38,078 bases of DNA from an uncultured Chitinophagaceae bacterium (lineage in GTDB: Bacteria; Bacteroidota; Bacteroidia; Chitinophagales; Chitinophagaceae), in NCBI GenBank assembly GCA_903881425.1, contig CAIRTF010000031.1, positions 1-38,078 on the forward strand. Direction: 5' to 3'. Below are positions 14,591-24,507 of this stretch, one piece after another. Position 1 is the first letter of the stretch. Each line of letters starts with the position of its first letter. Under the pieces are notes generated by a model that saw nothing but the letters and a program-made list of their open reading frames with translations, was not told where the DNA came from and ran no database searches. The position numbers were made by a program, and so were the translations under genes.

Positions 14591-16579
14591 CTATATAAAA
14601 TGATTTTGTGTTTTAATGATGATACGAACATTGGTTCCATTATCATTCACTACAGATAACTCTGCTTTTAATTTATTTACAAACGATTGGATGATCTGAT
14701 AGCCTAAAGTGTTGCCATGACCCATTCTCCAGTCCTTTGGCATACCCTTGCCATTATCCGATACCTGCAAGAACAATATATTTTCATTTTGGTGTAAGAC
14801 TACTTTCAATACGCCTTTTTCTATATCATCAAAAGCATGTTTTAATGCATTTGAAATCAACTCATTCAATATCAACCCTACCGGTATAACCGTTTCAATA
14901 TCTAACTTCAAATCATCTATATTATACACCAATTCTATTTTCTCTTTTTCTATATTATAAGATTTGAATAAACTCTCCACCAATTTCTCAATATAATCCT
15001 TCATATTTACACCGGTAAGGTTTTCATCTTGATAAAGGTTCTGATGAATGAACGCCATATTTCTTACACGGTCTCGACCTTCTTTAATGGCTTCTAATGC
15101 CTTTTCGTTTTTGATGGTTTTAGATTGAAGATTTAATAAGCTACTGATGACTTGTAAATTGTTTTTTACCCGGTGATGTATCTCTTTTAACAATATTTCT
15201 TTTTCTTTCAACGCATGGGTAATAATCTCGTTTTTTTCCAATAACTCAGCTGAGGTTTTTTTTGCTTTACGGTTGGCCTGATAAAATATATAAATAACCA
15301 AAAAAGCAAACAGGCTGACCAGAATCGATAAAACAATTTCTACATTTTTTGCTTTTATCCATTCATCTTTCAGCTTATTCGATGCGTTCAATAATGAAAT
15401 CTCTTGCTCTTTTTGTTGTGATTCGTATCGAGCTGTTAATTCATTTACATTACTAATGTTTGCATCATTCAATAATGAATCATTATAGTTTTTATACTCT
15501 TTAAAATGTTGTAATGCTACTTTATAATTTTGCCTTGCCTCGAAAGATTGATACAAAATATAATGCAGATCAGAAGTTAGTTCCATTAAATTTCCTGATA
15601 CAGAAAGCGGCAAAGCTTTATTGGCATATTCTATAGCCCGATCATAATTATTTAACCCTACGTAAGCCTGAGCAATACCTCCAATGAGACCTGCATAATT
15701 TTTTATGTCTTTATCTGCATCTTTTGCCGTTTCTACCTTTTGTAATAAAGGCAACGCATCTCTGTATCGGCTCATAGCATTATACGATAAACCAATATTT
15801 GTTAACCCTTCGTAATATTCTTTTTTAGTATTTAATCTGGTTGCGAGATTACAACAGGCGTTGGCATAATGAATAGAGCTATCAAATTGTTTAGCTTCTT
15901 TATATGCATAAGAAATATTCAACAGCGTAAATAACATTCCATTCTCATCATCTATTTCCCTTTTAATATCTAATGATTGTTGATAAAACGAGATAGCTTT
16001 TGAATAATCTTTTTTTAAACGAAATATTAAGCCAATATTATTTAAACTCTGTGCAATCTCTTTTTTATTATTTGTTTTTCTGCGAGAACCCAACGATTGA
16101 AAATGCCAATATAAGGCGCTGTCTAATTTTCCTTCCAGATAATAAGATAATGCAAAATTGTTCTGTGCTTTACCTAACATCACCAAGTCTTTTGATTTTT
16201 GTGAGATGGTCATTGATTGTTGATACAAATCATGCGAAATGGCATATTGCTTCTTTGTATCATAGGCCAATGCCAAACGAATACAGGCCAGAGATTTTAA
16301 ACGATCGTGATGAATTTTTTCTGCAATGTTTTTAGCAATCAATCCATATTTAATGGATTGATCAGGATCATTATCTGATAATTCAAATGCAATTCTGCTG
16401 GCAGCTTCGCTTCTAATGGTATCCTTTAGTTTTGAATCAACGATCTTCTTTAAACTATCAATATTTATTTGAGCAAAACTGAAATAAGAAAGAAAAATGC
16501 AACAAAAAATAAGCAAAAACTTTTTTGGGTTTACACTCTTCAAAAAAAATAATAAGCAAAAATAGATGGCAATTTTCAT
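14591..16579 (-). CDS. TPR-containing sensor histidine kinase (HisKA_2 family)
   Basis: This 662-residue membrane kinase has an N-terminal signal or anchor region (to about residue 40) and a periplasmic array of tetratricopeptide repeats (about 50-390). A transmembrane helix follows (VLSILVSLFAFLVIYIFY, near 415-435). The H-box ILLKEIHHRVKNNLQVISSL holds the phosphohistidine at about residue 468. The ATPase motifs are NELISNALKHAF, VSDNGKGMP and GHGNTLGYQII. It is a complete kinase of the HisKA_2 type common in Bacteroidetes. ATG 16579 is preferred over a TTG three codons earlier. The cognate regulator follows with a 1-bp gap. Confidence 0.9.
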   Translation of the reverse strand: MKIAIYFCLLFFLKSVNPKKFLLIFCCIFLSYFSFAQINIDSLKKIVDSKLKDTIRSEAASRIAFELSDNDPDQSIKYGLIAKNIAEKIHHDRLKSLACIRLALAYDTKKQYAISHDLYQQSMTISQKSKDLVMLGKAQNNFALSYYLEGKLDSALYWHFQSLGSRRKTNNKKEIAQSLNNIGLIFRLKKDYSKAISFYQQSLDIKREIDDENGMLFTLLNISYAYKEAKQFDSSIHYANACCNLATRLNTKKEYYEGLTNIGLSYNAMSRYRDALPLLQKVETAKDADKDIKNYAGLIGGIAQAYVGLNNYDRAIEYANKALPLSVSGNLMELTSDLHYILYQSFEARQNYKVALQHFKEYKNYNDSLLNDANISNVNELTARYESQQKEQEISLLNASNKLKDEWIKAKNVEIVLSILVSLFAFLVIYIFYQANRKAKKTSAELLEKNEIITHALKEKEILLKEIHHRVKNNLQVISSLLNLQSKTIKNEKALEAIKEGRDRVRNMAFIHQNLYQDENLTGVNMKDYIEKLVESLFKSYNIEKEKIELVYNIDDLKLDIETVIPVGLILNELISNALKHAFDDIEKGVLKVVLHQNENILFLQVSDNGKGMPKDWRMGHGNTLGYQIIQSFVNKLKAELSVVNDNGTNVRIIIKTQNHFI

Positions 16580-16635
16580 TTCCGCCAAAAGTTACAAAAA
16601 ATCAGCCTCGCTTTATCACCTTAAAGAATGATTTT

Positions 16636-18672
16636 TCATTTCATCTTCTCCAATTCTTTCTGCAAGCGAAACATTTCATCTCTTAATTTGGCTGCTTCAA
16701 TGAAATCCAAATCCCGTGCTGCTTTTTCCATTTGCTTTTTTGTTTGAGTGATTGCTTTCTCAAACTGTGGAATAGTTTTGTATTGAGCTTGTTCATCAGC
16801 CGCAACATTTACCAATTCGCCATCGGTCTGAATAGCATAGGGATTTTTTGGATTGAATCCTTTGATATCCAATACAGATGTTTGCCCCATAATTTGTTCA
16901 ATACTTTTTTTAATTGTTTTTGGTGTAATATTATACAGAGTATTATACGCAATTTGTCTTTCTCTCCTTCTATTGGTTTCGTCGATTGTTTTTTGCATGC
17001 TCTTTGTAATAGTGTCAGCATAAAAAATAACCAATCCTTCTACATTTCTTGCTGCACGTCCTGCGGTTTGTGTTAAACTTTTTTCATTGCGTAAAAAACC
17101 CTCTTTGTCTGCATCTAAAATAGCAACCAATGACACTTCCGGCAAATCCAATCCTTCGCGTAATAAATTAACTCCCACTAAAACATCAATCTCTCCTAAC
17201 CTAAGCTGGCGAAGGATTTCAACACGTTCTAATGTATCTACATCACTATGAATATATTTTGATTTTATATTGATGCGTGCTAAATATTTATCCATTTCTT
17301 CTGCCATCCGTTTGGTTAATGTAGTAACCAAAACACGGTCGCCTTTTGTAACGCGTTTATCAATTTCATCTAACAGATCATCGATCTGATTAACACTTGG
17401 TCTTATTTCAATCGGCGGATCTAATAATCCTGTTGGTCTTACAACTTGTTCAATTACAACGCCGCCTGTTTTTTCTAATTCATAATCGCCGGGTGTGGCA
17501 CTTACAAAAACAGTTTGTCCGATTAAATTTTCAAACTCGTGAAAATTCAATGGACGATTATCTAATGCTGATGGCAAACGAAAACCATAATCAACCAATA
17601 CTAATTTTCTGCTTCTGTCACCACCATACATTCCTGCTACTTGCGGAATAGTTTGATGGCTTTCATCGATCACACATAAAAAATCTTTTGGAAAATAATC
17701 GAGCAAACAAAATGGTCTGGTGCCTGCTTTTCTTCTATCAAAAAAACGAGAATAGTTTTCTATGCCATTACAGTATCCTAATTCACGAATCATTTCCAAA
17801 TCATATTCTACCCGCTCTTTTAGTCTTTGTGCTTCAATTAATTTTCCTGAGCTTTTAAAATATTCTGCTTGCAATCTCATTTCATCTTGAATCTCATACA
17901 TCACTTGTTGCAAAATATCTTTGGGTGCTAAATATAAGTTTGCAGGAAAGATGGCAGCATTATCCATTGTGCCAATACGCTTACCGCTGCTGAGTTCCAG
18001 CGATTCGATCTCTTCAATTTCATCACCAAAGAACGTGATGCGATAGCCATAATCTACATAAGGTAAATTAATATCAATTGTATCTCCTTTTACCCTGAAA
18101 CTTCCTCTTTCAAAATCACCTTGCGAACGATGATATAAACTATTGACCAATGCGTGCAAAAAACCTTGACGAGAAATTACCTGCCCTTTATTGATTCTGA
18201 TAATTCCATTTTCATAATCTGTAGGATTACCCATACCATAGATACAGCTTACACTCGCTACAATAATAATATCCCTTCTTCCGGTTAATAATTGTGCGGT
18301 TGATTGTAACCGAAGTTTATCTAACTCTTCATTAATACTCAAATCTTTTTCAATGTAAACATCACTCACCGGCATGTATGCTTCTGGTTGATAATAATCA
18401 TAATAACTAACAAAATAACCTACTGCATTATTCGGAAAAAATTGTTTGAACTCACCATACAATTGTGCTACCAGGGTTTTATTATGCGTTAAAACCAATG
18501 TGGGTCGCTGCACATTTTGAATCACATTCGCCATAGTGAATGTTTTTCCACTTCCTGTTACACCCAATAATGTTTGATATTGTTCTCCATTCAATAAACC
18601 ATTAGTCAATTGTTCGATAGCCGATGGCTGATCTCCGGCGGGTTGATATGATGAATGCAATTCGAATGGCAT
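16636..18672 (-). CDS. uvrB: Excinuclease ABC subunit B
   Basis: UvrB is the damage-verifying helicase of nucleotide excision repair; it is loaded by UvrA and positions UvrC for incision. The 678-residue protein is full length. It has the P-loop GVTGSGKTF (K43), the beta-hairpin region around YYDYYQPEAYMP, the DESH Walker B box (CVIDESHQTIPQ), the helicase motif DLPEVSLVAILDADKEGFL, and a C-terminal UVR domain (KAARDLDFIEAAKLRDEM) that contacts UvrC. A TTACTAATTTGCA element lies about 20 bp before its start. Confidence 0.98.
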   Translation of the reverse strand: MPFELHSSYQPAGDQPSAIEQLTNGLLNGEQYQTLLGVTGSGKTFTMANVIQNVQRPTLVLTHNKTLVAQLYGEFKQFFPNNAVGYFVSYYDYYQPEAYMPVSDVYIEKDLSINEELDKLRLQSTAQLLTGRRDIIIVASVSCIYGMGNPTDYENGIIRINKGQVISRQGFLHALVNSLYHRSQGDFERGSFRVKGDTIDINLPYVDYGYRITFFGDEIEEIESLELSSGKRIGTMDNAAIFPANLYLAPKDILQQVMYEIQDEMRLQAEYFKSSGKLIEAQRLKERVEYDLEMIRELGYCNGIENYSRFFDRRKAGTRPFCLLDYFPKDFLCVIDESHQTIPQVAGMYGGDRSRKLVLVDYGFRLPSALDNRPLNFHEFENLIGQTVFVSATPGDYELEKTGGVVIEQVVRPTGLLDPPIEIRPSVNQIDDLLDEIDKRVTKGDRVLVTTLTKRMAEEMDKYLARINIKSKYIHSDVDTLERVEILRQLRLGEIDVLVGVNLLREGLDLPEVSLVAILDADKEGFLRNEKSLTQTAGRAARNVEGLVIFYADTITKSMQKTIDETNRRRERQIAYNTLYNITPKTIKKSIEQIMGQTSVLDIKGFNPKNPYAIQTDGELVNVAADEQAQYKTIPQFEKAITQTKKQMEKAARDLDFIEAAKLRDEMFRLQKELEKMK

Positions 18673-18764
18673 ATTGTGAATGTGATGATATGCAAATTAG
18701 TAAATGTGCAAATGAAAATTGATTTGTTGCAAGCTTTTGTTTTCATGCATCAATTGTTGAGCTT

Positions 18765-18785
18765 ATACTGAATTTATTTCAGTAT
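18765..18785. repeat. Perfect 8-bp inverted repeat between phytase-like gene and uvrB
   Basis: ATACTGAA-TTTAT-TTCAGTAT forms a perfect 8-bp stem with a 5-nt loop. It has no T run, so it is not a standard terminator. It lies about 90 bp before uvrB and just past the end of the phytase-like gene's stop region upstream side, so its role is open. Confidence 0.5.
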
Positions 18786-18798
18786 CGCACACTTCAAT

Positions 18799-19932
18799 TT
18801 ATGGAATTACTTCAAACAAAAAGAATTGTGTTTTTTCCAAAGGAGAAAAATTATTATCTACCACACATAATAATGATTTATGTCCATTGGGCAAATCAGG
18901 ACCAAAAGTCATTCCTTCAACATTATCAACATAAATACCCAAGTCATCCATATTCAATAATAATTTCTTTTTTGCATAAATTATTTTATCATTATTCAAA
19001 ACCGATTGAATATTTAAAACATTAGATGCATCACTTAAATCTGCTTCAAAAATTTTAATAGTGCAAGCCATATTGCCGGTTGAGAAAGAACGCTCCATCA
19101 CTAACAATTTATTATTACCGATAGATAAAATATCCGGAATACCATTTATTTTAAATGCAGATGACGGTATTGCTTCGTGAGCAACAGGATCTAATTTATA
19201 GGCATATTGCGCGATACATTTTTTTGAAGCTATATCAAATTTTAAAATTCTGATGGTTGCATTATTATCTGTAACACCTGCTCTCGGGCCGTCTTCATAT
19301 AATGGTTCTTCTACGTTTACAAACAATGTTTTATAATTATCTGCAAAAGTCAATCCTTCAAACACACCATTTTGTCGCGGTCCATTTTCTGTTGCATGCA
19401 TCAATAGATTTTTAGGCAAAGGAAATGTATCGATATACTTTCCATCTTTTGAAATGATTGTCACAGCAGGGTTTTCGAGCACAGTATCTTTTGCACGAAC
19501 AATTCTTTCTCCTTCGCTGCTCCAAATCATTTGATGCGTGATTGAATTATATCTTAAGGCTTCAGGATCGGGTGTATGTTTCGGATCTTGTTTTGAATTA
19601 GGATATGGTTTTCCTTCTGCCGCCAATAAAGTTGTTACATCAACAAAAGCAACACTATCTATTTTTGTGGAAGAGAAAAATATTTTAGCTGTATAAAATC
19701 TTGCAGGATTGATGGCGCTTCTATCATCACTGATCATATAATACAAATTCTTTTTTACATCATAATCAATTCCGGATAAACCACCAATGGTTGTATTCTT
19801 GAATTGTAAATTATGCGGCACATCATATTCGCTGATAAATTTTAATTGAGATACTTTTTGTGCACCAACAAAATCAAAGACTAAAAACGAAAGACTAAAA
19901 ATGAAAAAAAATTTTTTATGGATGGGTCTCAT
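18799..19932 (-). CDS. Secreted esterase-like phytase family protein
   Basis: The 377-residue protein has a signal peptide (MRPIHKKFFFIFSLSFLVFD, cut near VGAQ) and a beta-propeller-type domain of the 'esterase-like activity of phytase' family. Typical segments are GGLSGIDYDVKKNLYYMISD, HTPDPEALRYN, GVFEGLTFADNYKTLFVNVE and VDNVEGMTFGPDL. These would be periplasmic or extracellular. Members have been linked to phosphoester hydrolysis, but the activity is uncertain. It stands alone: a terminator at 19962-19990 separates it from the amidase gene upstream. Confidence 0.82.
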   Translation of the reverse strand: MRPIHKKFFFIFSLSFLVFDFVGAQKVSQLKFISEYDVPHNLQFKNTTIGGLSGIDYDVKKNLYYMISDDRSAINPARFYTAKIFFSSTKIDSVAFVDVTTLLAAEGKPYPNSKQDPKHTPDPEALRYNSITHQMIWSSEGERIVRAKDTVLENPAVTIISKDGKYIDTFPLPKNLLMHATENGPRQNGVFEGLTFADNYKTLFVNVEEPLYEDGPRAGVTDNNATIRILKFDIASKKCIAQYAYKLDPVAHEAIPSSAFKINGIPDILSIGNNKLLVMERSFSTGNMACTIKIFEADLSDASNVLNIQSVLNNDKIIYAKKKLLLNMDDLGIYVDNVEGMTFGPDLPNGHKSLLCVVDNNFSPLEKTQFFLFEVIP

Positions 19933-19961
19933 GTCAAAATTTGAAGAATAAATATAACAAC

Positions 19962-19990
19962 AAAAAAGCTGATAAGTATTTCTCAGCTTT
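19962..19990 (-). terminator. Terminator after the amidase gene
   Basis: AAAGCTGA and TCAGCTTT form an 8-bp stem around a 10-nt loop. On the minus strand it is followed by TTTTTTG. It lies 45 bp past the amidase stop. Confidence 0.72.
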
Positions 19991-20035
19991 CTGTAAAAAA
20001 ATTTTTCATTATTTTACTGTGATGGAAAGGCTTAT

Positions 20036-21697
20036 TTATTTCTTAAACATTTCCGGATGCATTTTATTCCACTGTGTTGCATCCTGATAAATTTTTGCAA
20101 CTGATAAAATTGTTGCTTCATCATATAATTTGCCGATGAATGTAATGCTGGTTGGCAAATTCAATCTTTTATCAAATCCTGTAGGCACACACACTACCGG
20201 ATGTCCTGTTAAATTAGTTATTGCAGACTGATTGCCGCTTCCACGAGTTGGACAAATAATCACGTCAAACTGATTGACTACTTCGTTTACTTTTTTCATC
20301 AATAAAAAACGATGTCGTTGCGCATTAATATATTCAACGGCACTCATTAATCTTGATGAGCGAAATTGATTGGGCCAATCGTTCTTTCCCTGCATCGTTA
20401 ATTCATCATCAATATTAAATCTGGTCAATTCATCAAACTGTGCAGCGCATTCTGCATCAATCACCACTCCCATAATATTAAAATTATACACGCCGCTATC
20501 AGGAAAATCTGTTGGAATTAATTGCACGCCTAATTTTTTAAATTCATTCAACACTTTCCATTCGTTGCGCGAAGTATCAGTTATCTTATCAAAATAATTT
20601 TTTGCATAGCCAACTTTCAATTTTTTTATATCAACTGTATTTTTATAATTGAAAGGCTTATTCACTGCGCATAAATCATTACCATCTGTTCCATGAATAT
20701 AATTGAATACTACCGCAGCATCTTCTGCACTTCTGCAAATAGGACCAACTTTGTCTAAACTATAACTCAATGCCATTGCTCCGGTTCTGCTGATGCTGCC
20801 AAACGTAGGCCGCAAGCCGGTTGCGCCACATGTAGATGATGGTGATACAATGCTTCCCCAGGTTTCTGTTCCAATTGCAAATGGAACCAATCCCGCAACC
20901 GTTCCTGATGCAGAACCTGCAGAAGAGCCCGATGAGCCATATTTTAAATTCCATGGATTTTTTGTTCTGCCCCCATACCAATAATCACCCATTGCCAATG
21001 CACCCAATGTAAATTTTACAACAAATACTGCGCCCGCTTCTCTTAATTTTAAATAAACAAATGCATCTTCATCAATCGTTTGATTTTTATATGGCGCTGC
21101 ACCCCATGTTGTTTTTGTTCCTTTCACAGAGAATAAATCTTTTAATCCAAACGGAATGCCGTGTAATGGTCCGCGATATTTTCCTTTTGCAATTTCAGTA
21201 TCGGCTTGTTGTGCTTGTTGTAAAGCCATTTCTTCAGGAATGCTGATAACGCATTGTAAAGTATCTCCGAATTTTTTTAATCGTTCAATAAAAAATTTCG
21301 TTAACTCAACTGAAGTAATTTTTTTATTTTTTATGAGTGATGCCAATTGCAACACTGAATAAAAAGCCAATTCATTTTTATTTGTTGGTAATTGCACATT
21401 TGCTGGAATAACCCAATTCACTGCATCTTGTTTATCATTGAATTTCATTCCCGGCAAAACAGGGCTTTGCCACAAACTCAATGGCACATTATTACTCAGC
21501 GAAAGCTTGTGCATCAGTTTATAATTCGCTTCATTATCTTTCACTGCATCAAACATGGTATCAATCTCTTTTTGTGTAAAAGAAATATCAAACAGTTTAG
21601 CTGTTGACTTCAGATCTTGTTTTGTGATTATCGTGTCTTGTGATTTTGCATTGATGATACTCAATACAAATAAAATGGGGATGATTATTTTTCTCAT
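20036..21697 (-). CDS. Secreted amidase (amidase signature family)
   Basis: The 553-residue protein has a signal peptide (KIIIPILFVLSIINAKSQ) and an amidase-signature core. The catalytic lysine is in GIPFGLKDLFSV, the cis-serine region is YGSSGSSAGSASG, and the nucleophile serine is in GTETWGSIVSPSSTCG. This Ser-cisSer-Lys set hydrolyses amides. Secreted relatives in Bacteroidetes are annotated only as amidases, so the substrate is unknown. The N-terminal 110 residues form an extension not needed for catalysis. A perfect 10-10-10 inverted repeat lies just upstream. Confidence 0.88.
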   Translation of the reverse strand: MRKIIIPILFVLSIINAKSQDTIITKQDLKSTAKLFDISFTQKEIDTMFDAVKDNEANYKLMHKLSLSNNVPLSLWQSPVLPGMKFNDKQDAVNWVIPANVQLPTNKNELAFYSVLQLASLIKNKKITSVELTKFFIERLKKFGDTLQCVISIPEEMALQQAQQADTEIAKGKYRGPLHGIPFGLKDLFSVKGTKTTWGAAPYKNQTIDEDAFVYLKLREAGAVFVVKFTLGALAMGDYWYGGRTKNPWNLKYGSSGSSAGSASGTVAGLVPFAIGTETWGSIVSPSSTCGATGLRPTFGSISRTGAMALSYSLDKVGPICRSAEDAAVVFNYIHGTDGNDLCAVNKPFNYKNTVDIKKLKVGYAKNYFDKITDTSRNEWKVLNEFKKLGVQLIPTDFPDSGVYNFNIMGVVIDAECAAQFDELTRFNIDDELTMQGKNDWPNQFRSSRLMSAVEYINAQRHRFLLMKKVNEVVNQFDVIICPTRGSGNQSAITNLTGHPVVCVPTGFDKRLNLPTSITFIGKLYDEATILSVAKIYQDATQWNKMHPEMFKK

Positions 21698-21720
21698 GTT
21701 GCGAAAGTTACAACAGAGAA

Positions 21721-21750
21721 AATAAATTAAGAAATTGTGTTTAATTTATT
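21721..21750. repeat. Perfect inverted repeat upstream of the amidase gene
   Basis: AATAAATTAA, a 10-nt spacer, then TTAATTTATT: a perfect dyad 23 bp before the amidase start and 27 bp after the mgsA stop. It could be an operator or a weak AT-only hairpin. Confidence 0.5.
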
Positions 21751-21777
21751 ACAATGCTATTACAAATTATATAAACG

Positions 21778-22245
21778 TTATAGATTCTCTGCTTTTATAT
21801 TTCTGGAGAGATAGGCATTATAATCCGGAATGTTTATCTCATATTCTTCGTGCATGAAAGGCGAGGTCATTAAAAAATCAGCGGTACTTCTATCGCATGC
21901 CATAGGTATATTCCACGCAACACCCAAGCGCAGTAAGGCTTTCACATCACTATCATGAGGTTGTGCTTCCATCGGATCCCAGAAAAATATCATTACATCA
22001 ATCTCGCCCTGTGCAATCATACTTCCAATTTGTTGATCGCCACCTAACGGTCCGCTCATTAATTTTTTTACGGGTCTATCTAAAGATTCTTCCAGCATTT
22101 TTCCGGTTGTACCCGTTGCAATTAATTCATGTTTTGCCAAAGTTGTTTTATTGAAAATAGCCCATTCGGTCAGGTCCGCTTTTTTATGATCGTGCGCTAC
22201 TACTGCAATTCTTTTTCTTGCACCTAATTTTCTGCTGGTTGTCAT
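21778..22245 (-). CDS. mgsA: Methylglyoxal synthase
   Basis: It converts dihydroxyacetone phosphate to methylglyoxal and phosphate, a bypass of lower glycolysis used under phosphate limitation. The 155-residue protein has the family motifs: AVVAHDHKK (H18, D19), the phosphate-binding ATGTTGKML, the catalytic aspartate D70 in SGPLGGDQQIG, and FFWDPMEAQPHDSDVKALLR. It is complete. It follows the frameshifted outer-membrane gene by 14 bp, so it is probably co-transcribed. Confidence 0.95.
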   Translation of the reverse strand: MTTSRKLGARKRIAVVAHDHKKADLTEWAIFNKTTLAKHELIATGTTGKMLEESLDRPVKKLMSGPLGGDQQIGSMIAQGEIDVMIFFWDPMEAQPHDSDVKALLRLGVAWNIPMACDRSTADFLMTSPFMHEEYEINIPDYNAYLSRNIKAENL

Positions 22246-22259
22246 GATGTTGTTTTTGA

Positions 22260-23113
22260 TTAAAAACGAATGACTGCAAAAATGGAGAACCCGCTACCTC
22301 TACCAATATTTCTTCCGGATACATCCTGAAATATATTCAAATACAATTGTGTTGCCTTACTCACTTTTCTTCCTGCACCCAATTCCATTCTGAAATAACT
22401 GAAGTCACGATTCACACCATCAGATGTTGAACCTGCAATATAATTGCTGCTTGAACTTAATCCACCCAACTTTCCGGTTAATTTCCAATCATCATCTAAA
22501 GCGGTTCCAAAAGTTGCGGATGCAAAATATTGTGTTGGGCCATAAGTGGAAAAATATTGACGAAGCCCTGCTTCCAAAACATAATAAGAACTTTTCCAAA
22601 CCTCTTCTGTTGAACCCGAATAATCTAATTTCAATTCACCCCCGGTAGTTTGAAATCCCACAAAGGGTGGTGTAACGGTTGATAGACTTGAAGGCAATGG
22701 AATATTTTGGTATAATGGAATGATGAGTGATCCTGTAACAGAAAAATGTTTTTGAGGATCAATCATAGGTGTATAGTAAGATAATCCGAGTGTAATATCA
22801 CCAAACTTCCATTTTGCACTAATCTTCCGCTATCGGTATATGTTTGAACAACAAAAGGAACATTGAAAACAAATTCCCATTTTCTATCAAGTCCGGCTGC
22901 GCCGTATAATCCAAAATAATTGGAGGTGAATCTCCCCGCACTTGCATAAGAATTAAATAATCCATTCTTATCCCAATATCCGCTGGCATGATAATAATTA
23001 TATGTTGGTGCTAACATAAATCTTCCTGCACCAACAGGAAATTGTGCCATTGCCTTTTGATGAATTAAAGAAAAAATCATCACCACATATACCAATAAAA
23101 ATATTTTCTTCAT
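22260..23113 (-). pseudogene. Outer-membrane beta-barrel protein, disrupted by a single-base frameshift
   Basis: Two adjacent frames belong to one gene. The upstream part has a signal peptide (MKKIFLLVYVVMIFSLIHQK, cut near AMAQ) and beta-strand-like repeats up to SGRLVQNGS, then runs into the stop that overlaps the second frame. If one base is added to the AAA run at 22803-22805 (TTT on the coding strand), the reading becomes NGSFGDITLGLSYYTPMIDPQ, a smooth barrel sequence leading into the second frame, which ends with the aromatic FAVIRF typical of outer-membrane proteins. It could be a real mutation or a base-calling error. Full length would be about 284 residues. No specific function is evident. 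Confidence 0.8.
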
Positions 23114-23130
23114 AAGGATTGATTATAAAA

Positions 23131-24462
23131 TTATAACGGCACTCTGAATACTTCTTTCATCCAAACATTTTGAAGTTGATAAAAGCCTCTGTCCAGATCA
23201 TTTATGCAATCAGCACAGGTATAGATCTCTTTTTTCAATACCCGCAACTGATTCATAAATGTATAAACGCATTGAGGCGGTGTTATATTATTTTTTAACG
23301 AAAATCCTGCCAAAACAGGACATTTAATCATCGAAGAAAAATTAACAGGGTCGAAATAAGTCCATGTTTTCAATAACAAGTCTTTCGTCACACCAAAATG
23401 ATTCGTATTAACATAATCCTGAAAAACAGAAATGGGCCAATCATAATTTTTTTTCTTTGCAGATTTGGCATACATCAATGGAATATCTAATAATAAAGGC
23501 TTTTCCATCAAAACACCTTTGGGTCTTCCATCCAATGCAGCCACTGCTGCTGCAATACCAGCTCCTTGACCAATTCCTGAAACAATTACCCTGCTTGTAT
23601 CTAAACGCATTTGTGTATTGCGATAAATAAAATCTAACCCTCTTAAACAATCCAGATAAATACCTCGATAAATAAATCTTTGTTTGCTGTTTATTTCGGA
23701 AATCAAATGTTCTGTATTGCCGCTTGAGCGTAATCCGATTGTCATCACCGCAAATTCTCTTTGATAATCGGGTTTTGCTTCCGCTTTATATTCAGGCATT
23801 TTAACCAAAACAGGAAATTTTCCTTTTTGATTGGGAATAGATAACCATGCAAACGATTTGTTATTATCGACAGATTGGAACTCGATATAATAAACATCAA
23901 TAGATTGAGTGGAGAGATCACTTTTTTTGACCACACTAAATTGCGGGTCGATATTGTACAACTCCCTTTTTCCATCTTCCCAAAAAGCTTGAAAGTCGCT
24001 TGGTCTGAAGGTTACAGAAGAAATTTTTTCAGGTTCAACAGCAATAACATATTTAATAGAATCGTAGTAATGATTTGTATTAATAACAATGGATACTGTA
24101 TAAATCCCCGGGTCAAATTTTGAGCGATCAAAATCTTCATATTTCTCAAAAGAAGATTTTGCTGTAATAAAAATGCCCACATTATCATGAAAAACTGAAA
24201 CGCTCGAATCGTTGGTTACGTTCACATTCATTGAGCCTCGCTGATTATCTTCGATCTCATTTTTCATTTTAACTGAATAACCAATGCGAGAATCATTGCT
24301 ATTAAAAATAGCATCTTTACTGAATAATTTTATTTTAACAGCTAATGAATTGGGTTCACGACTTTGAGAAAATGCATGAAGAAAAAAAATTTGTGCCAGC
24401 AAAAATAATACAATGCTACGCCCAATCACATATTGTCGATGACATTGAAGTATATTGTTCAT
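23131..24462 (-). CDS. Acetylxylan-esterase-like secreted protein lacking its catalytic triad
   Basis: The 443-residue protein has a signal peptide (to about residue 33), an N-terminal beta-domain (to about 150) and an AXE1/CE7-type hydrolase domain. The latter shows FQAFWEDGKRELYNIDP, MTIGLRSSGNTEHL and RGIYLDCLRGLDFIYRN. The nucleophile elbow reads VSGIGQGAG: the serine expected in G-x-S-Q-G is G298. The aspartate position before the PP motif is asparagine (NNITPPQ, N391), and the region where the histidine should be (DCINDLDRGF) has none. The fold is clear but hydrolysis is not expected; it may bind carbohydrate or be decaying. It is first in a minus-strand set with the barrel gene and mgsA. 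Confidence 0.78.
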   Translation of the reverse strand: MNNILQCHRQYVIGRSIVLFLLAQIFFLHAFSQSREPNSLAVKIKLFSKDAIFNSNDSRIGYSVKMKNEIEDNQRGSMNVNVTNDSSVSVFHDNVGIFITAKSSFEKYEDFDRSKFDPGIYTVSIVINTNHYYDSIKYVIAVEPEKISSVTFRPSDFQAFWEDGKRELYNIDPQFSVVKKSDLSTQSIDVYYIEFQSVDNNKSFAWLSIPNQKGKFPVLVKMPEYKAEAKPDYQREFAVMTIGLRSSGNTEHLISEINSKQRFIYRGIYLDCLRGLDFIYRNTQMRLDTSRVIVSGIGQGAGIAAAVAALDGRPKGVLMEKPLLLDIPLMYAKSAKKKNYDWPISVFQDYVNTNHFGVTKDLLLKTWTYFDPVNFSSMIKCPVLAGFSLKNNITPPQCVYTFMNQLRVLKKEIYTCADCINDLDRGFYQLQNVWMKEVFRVPL

Positions 24463-24507
24463 GGGTGCGGCTGTTTAAACAGTAATGTTTTCTCTATAAA
24501 AAATTTC

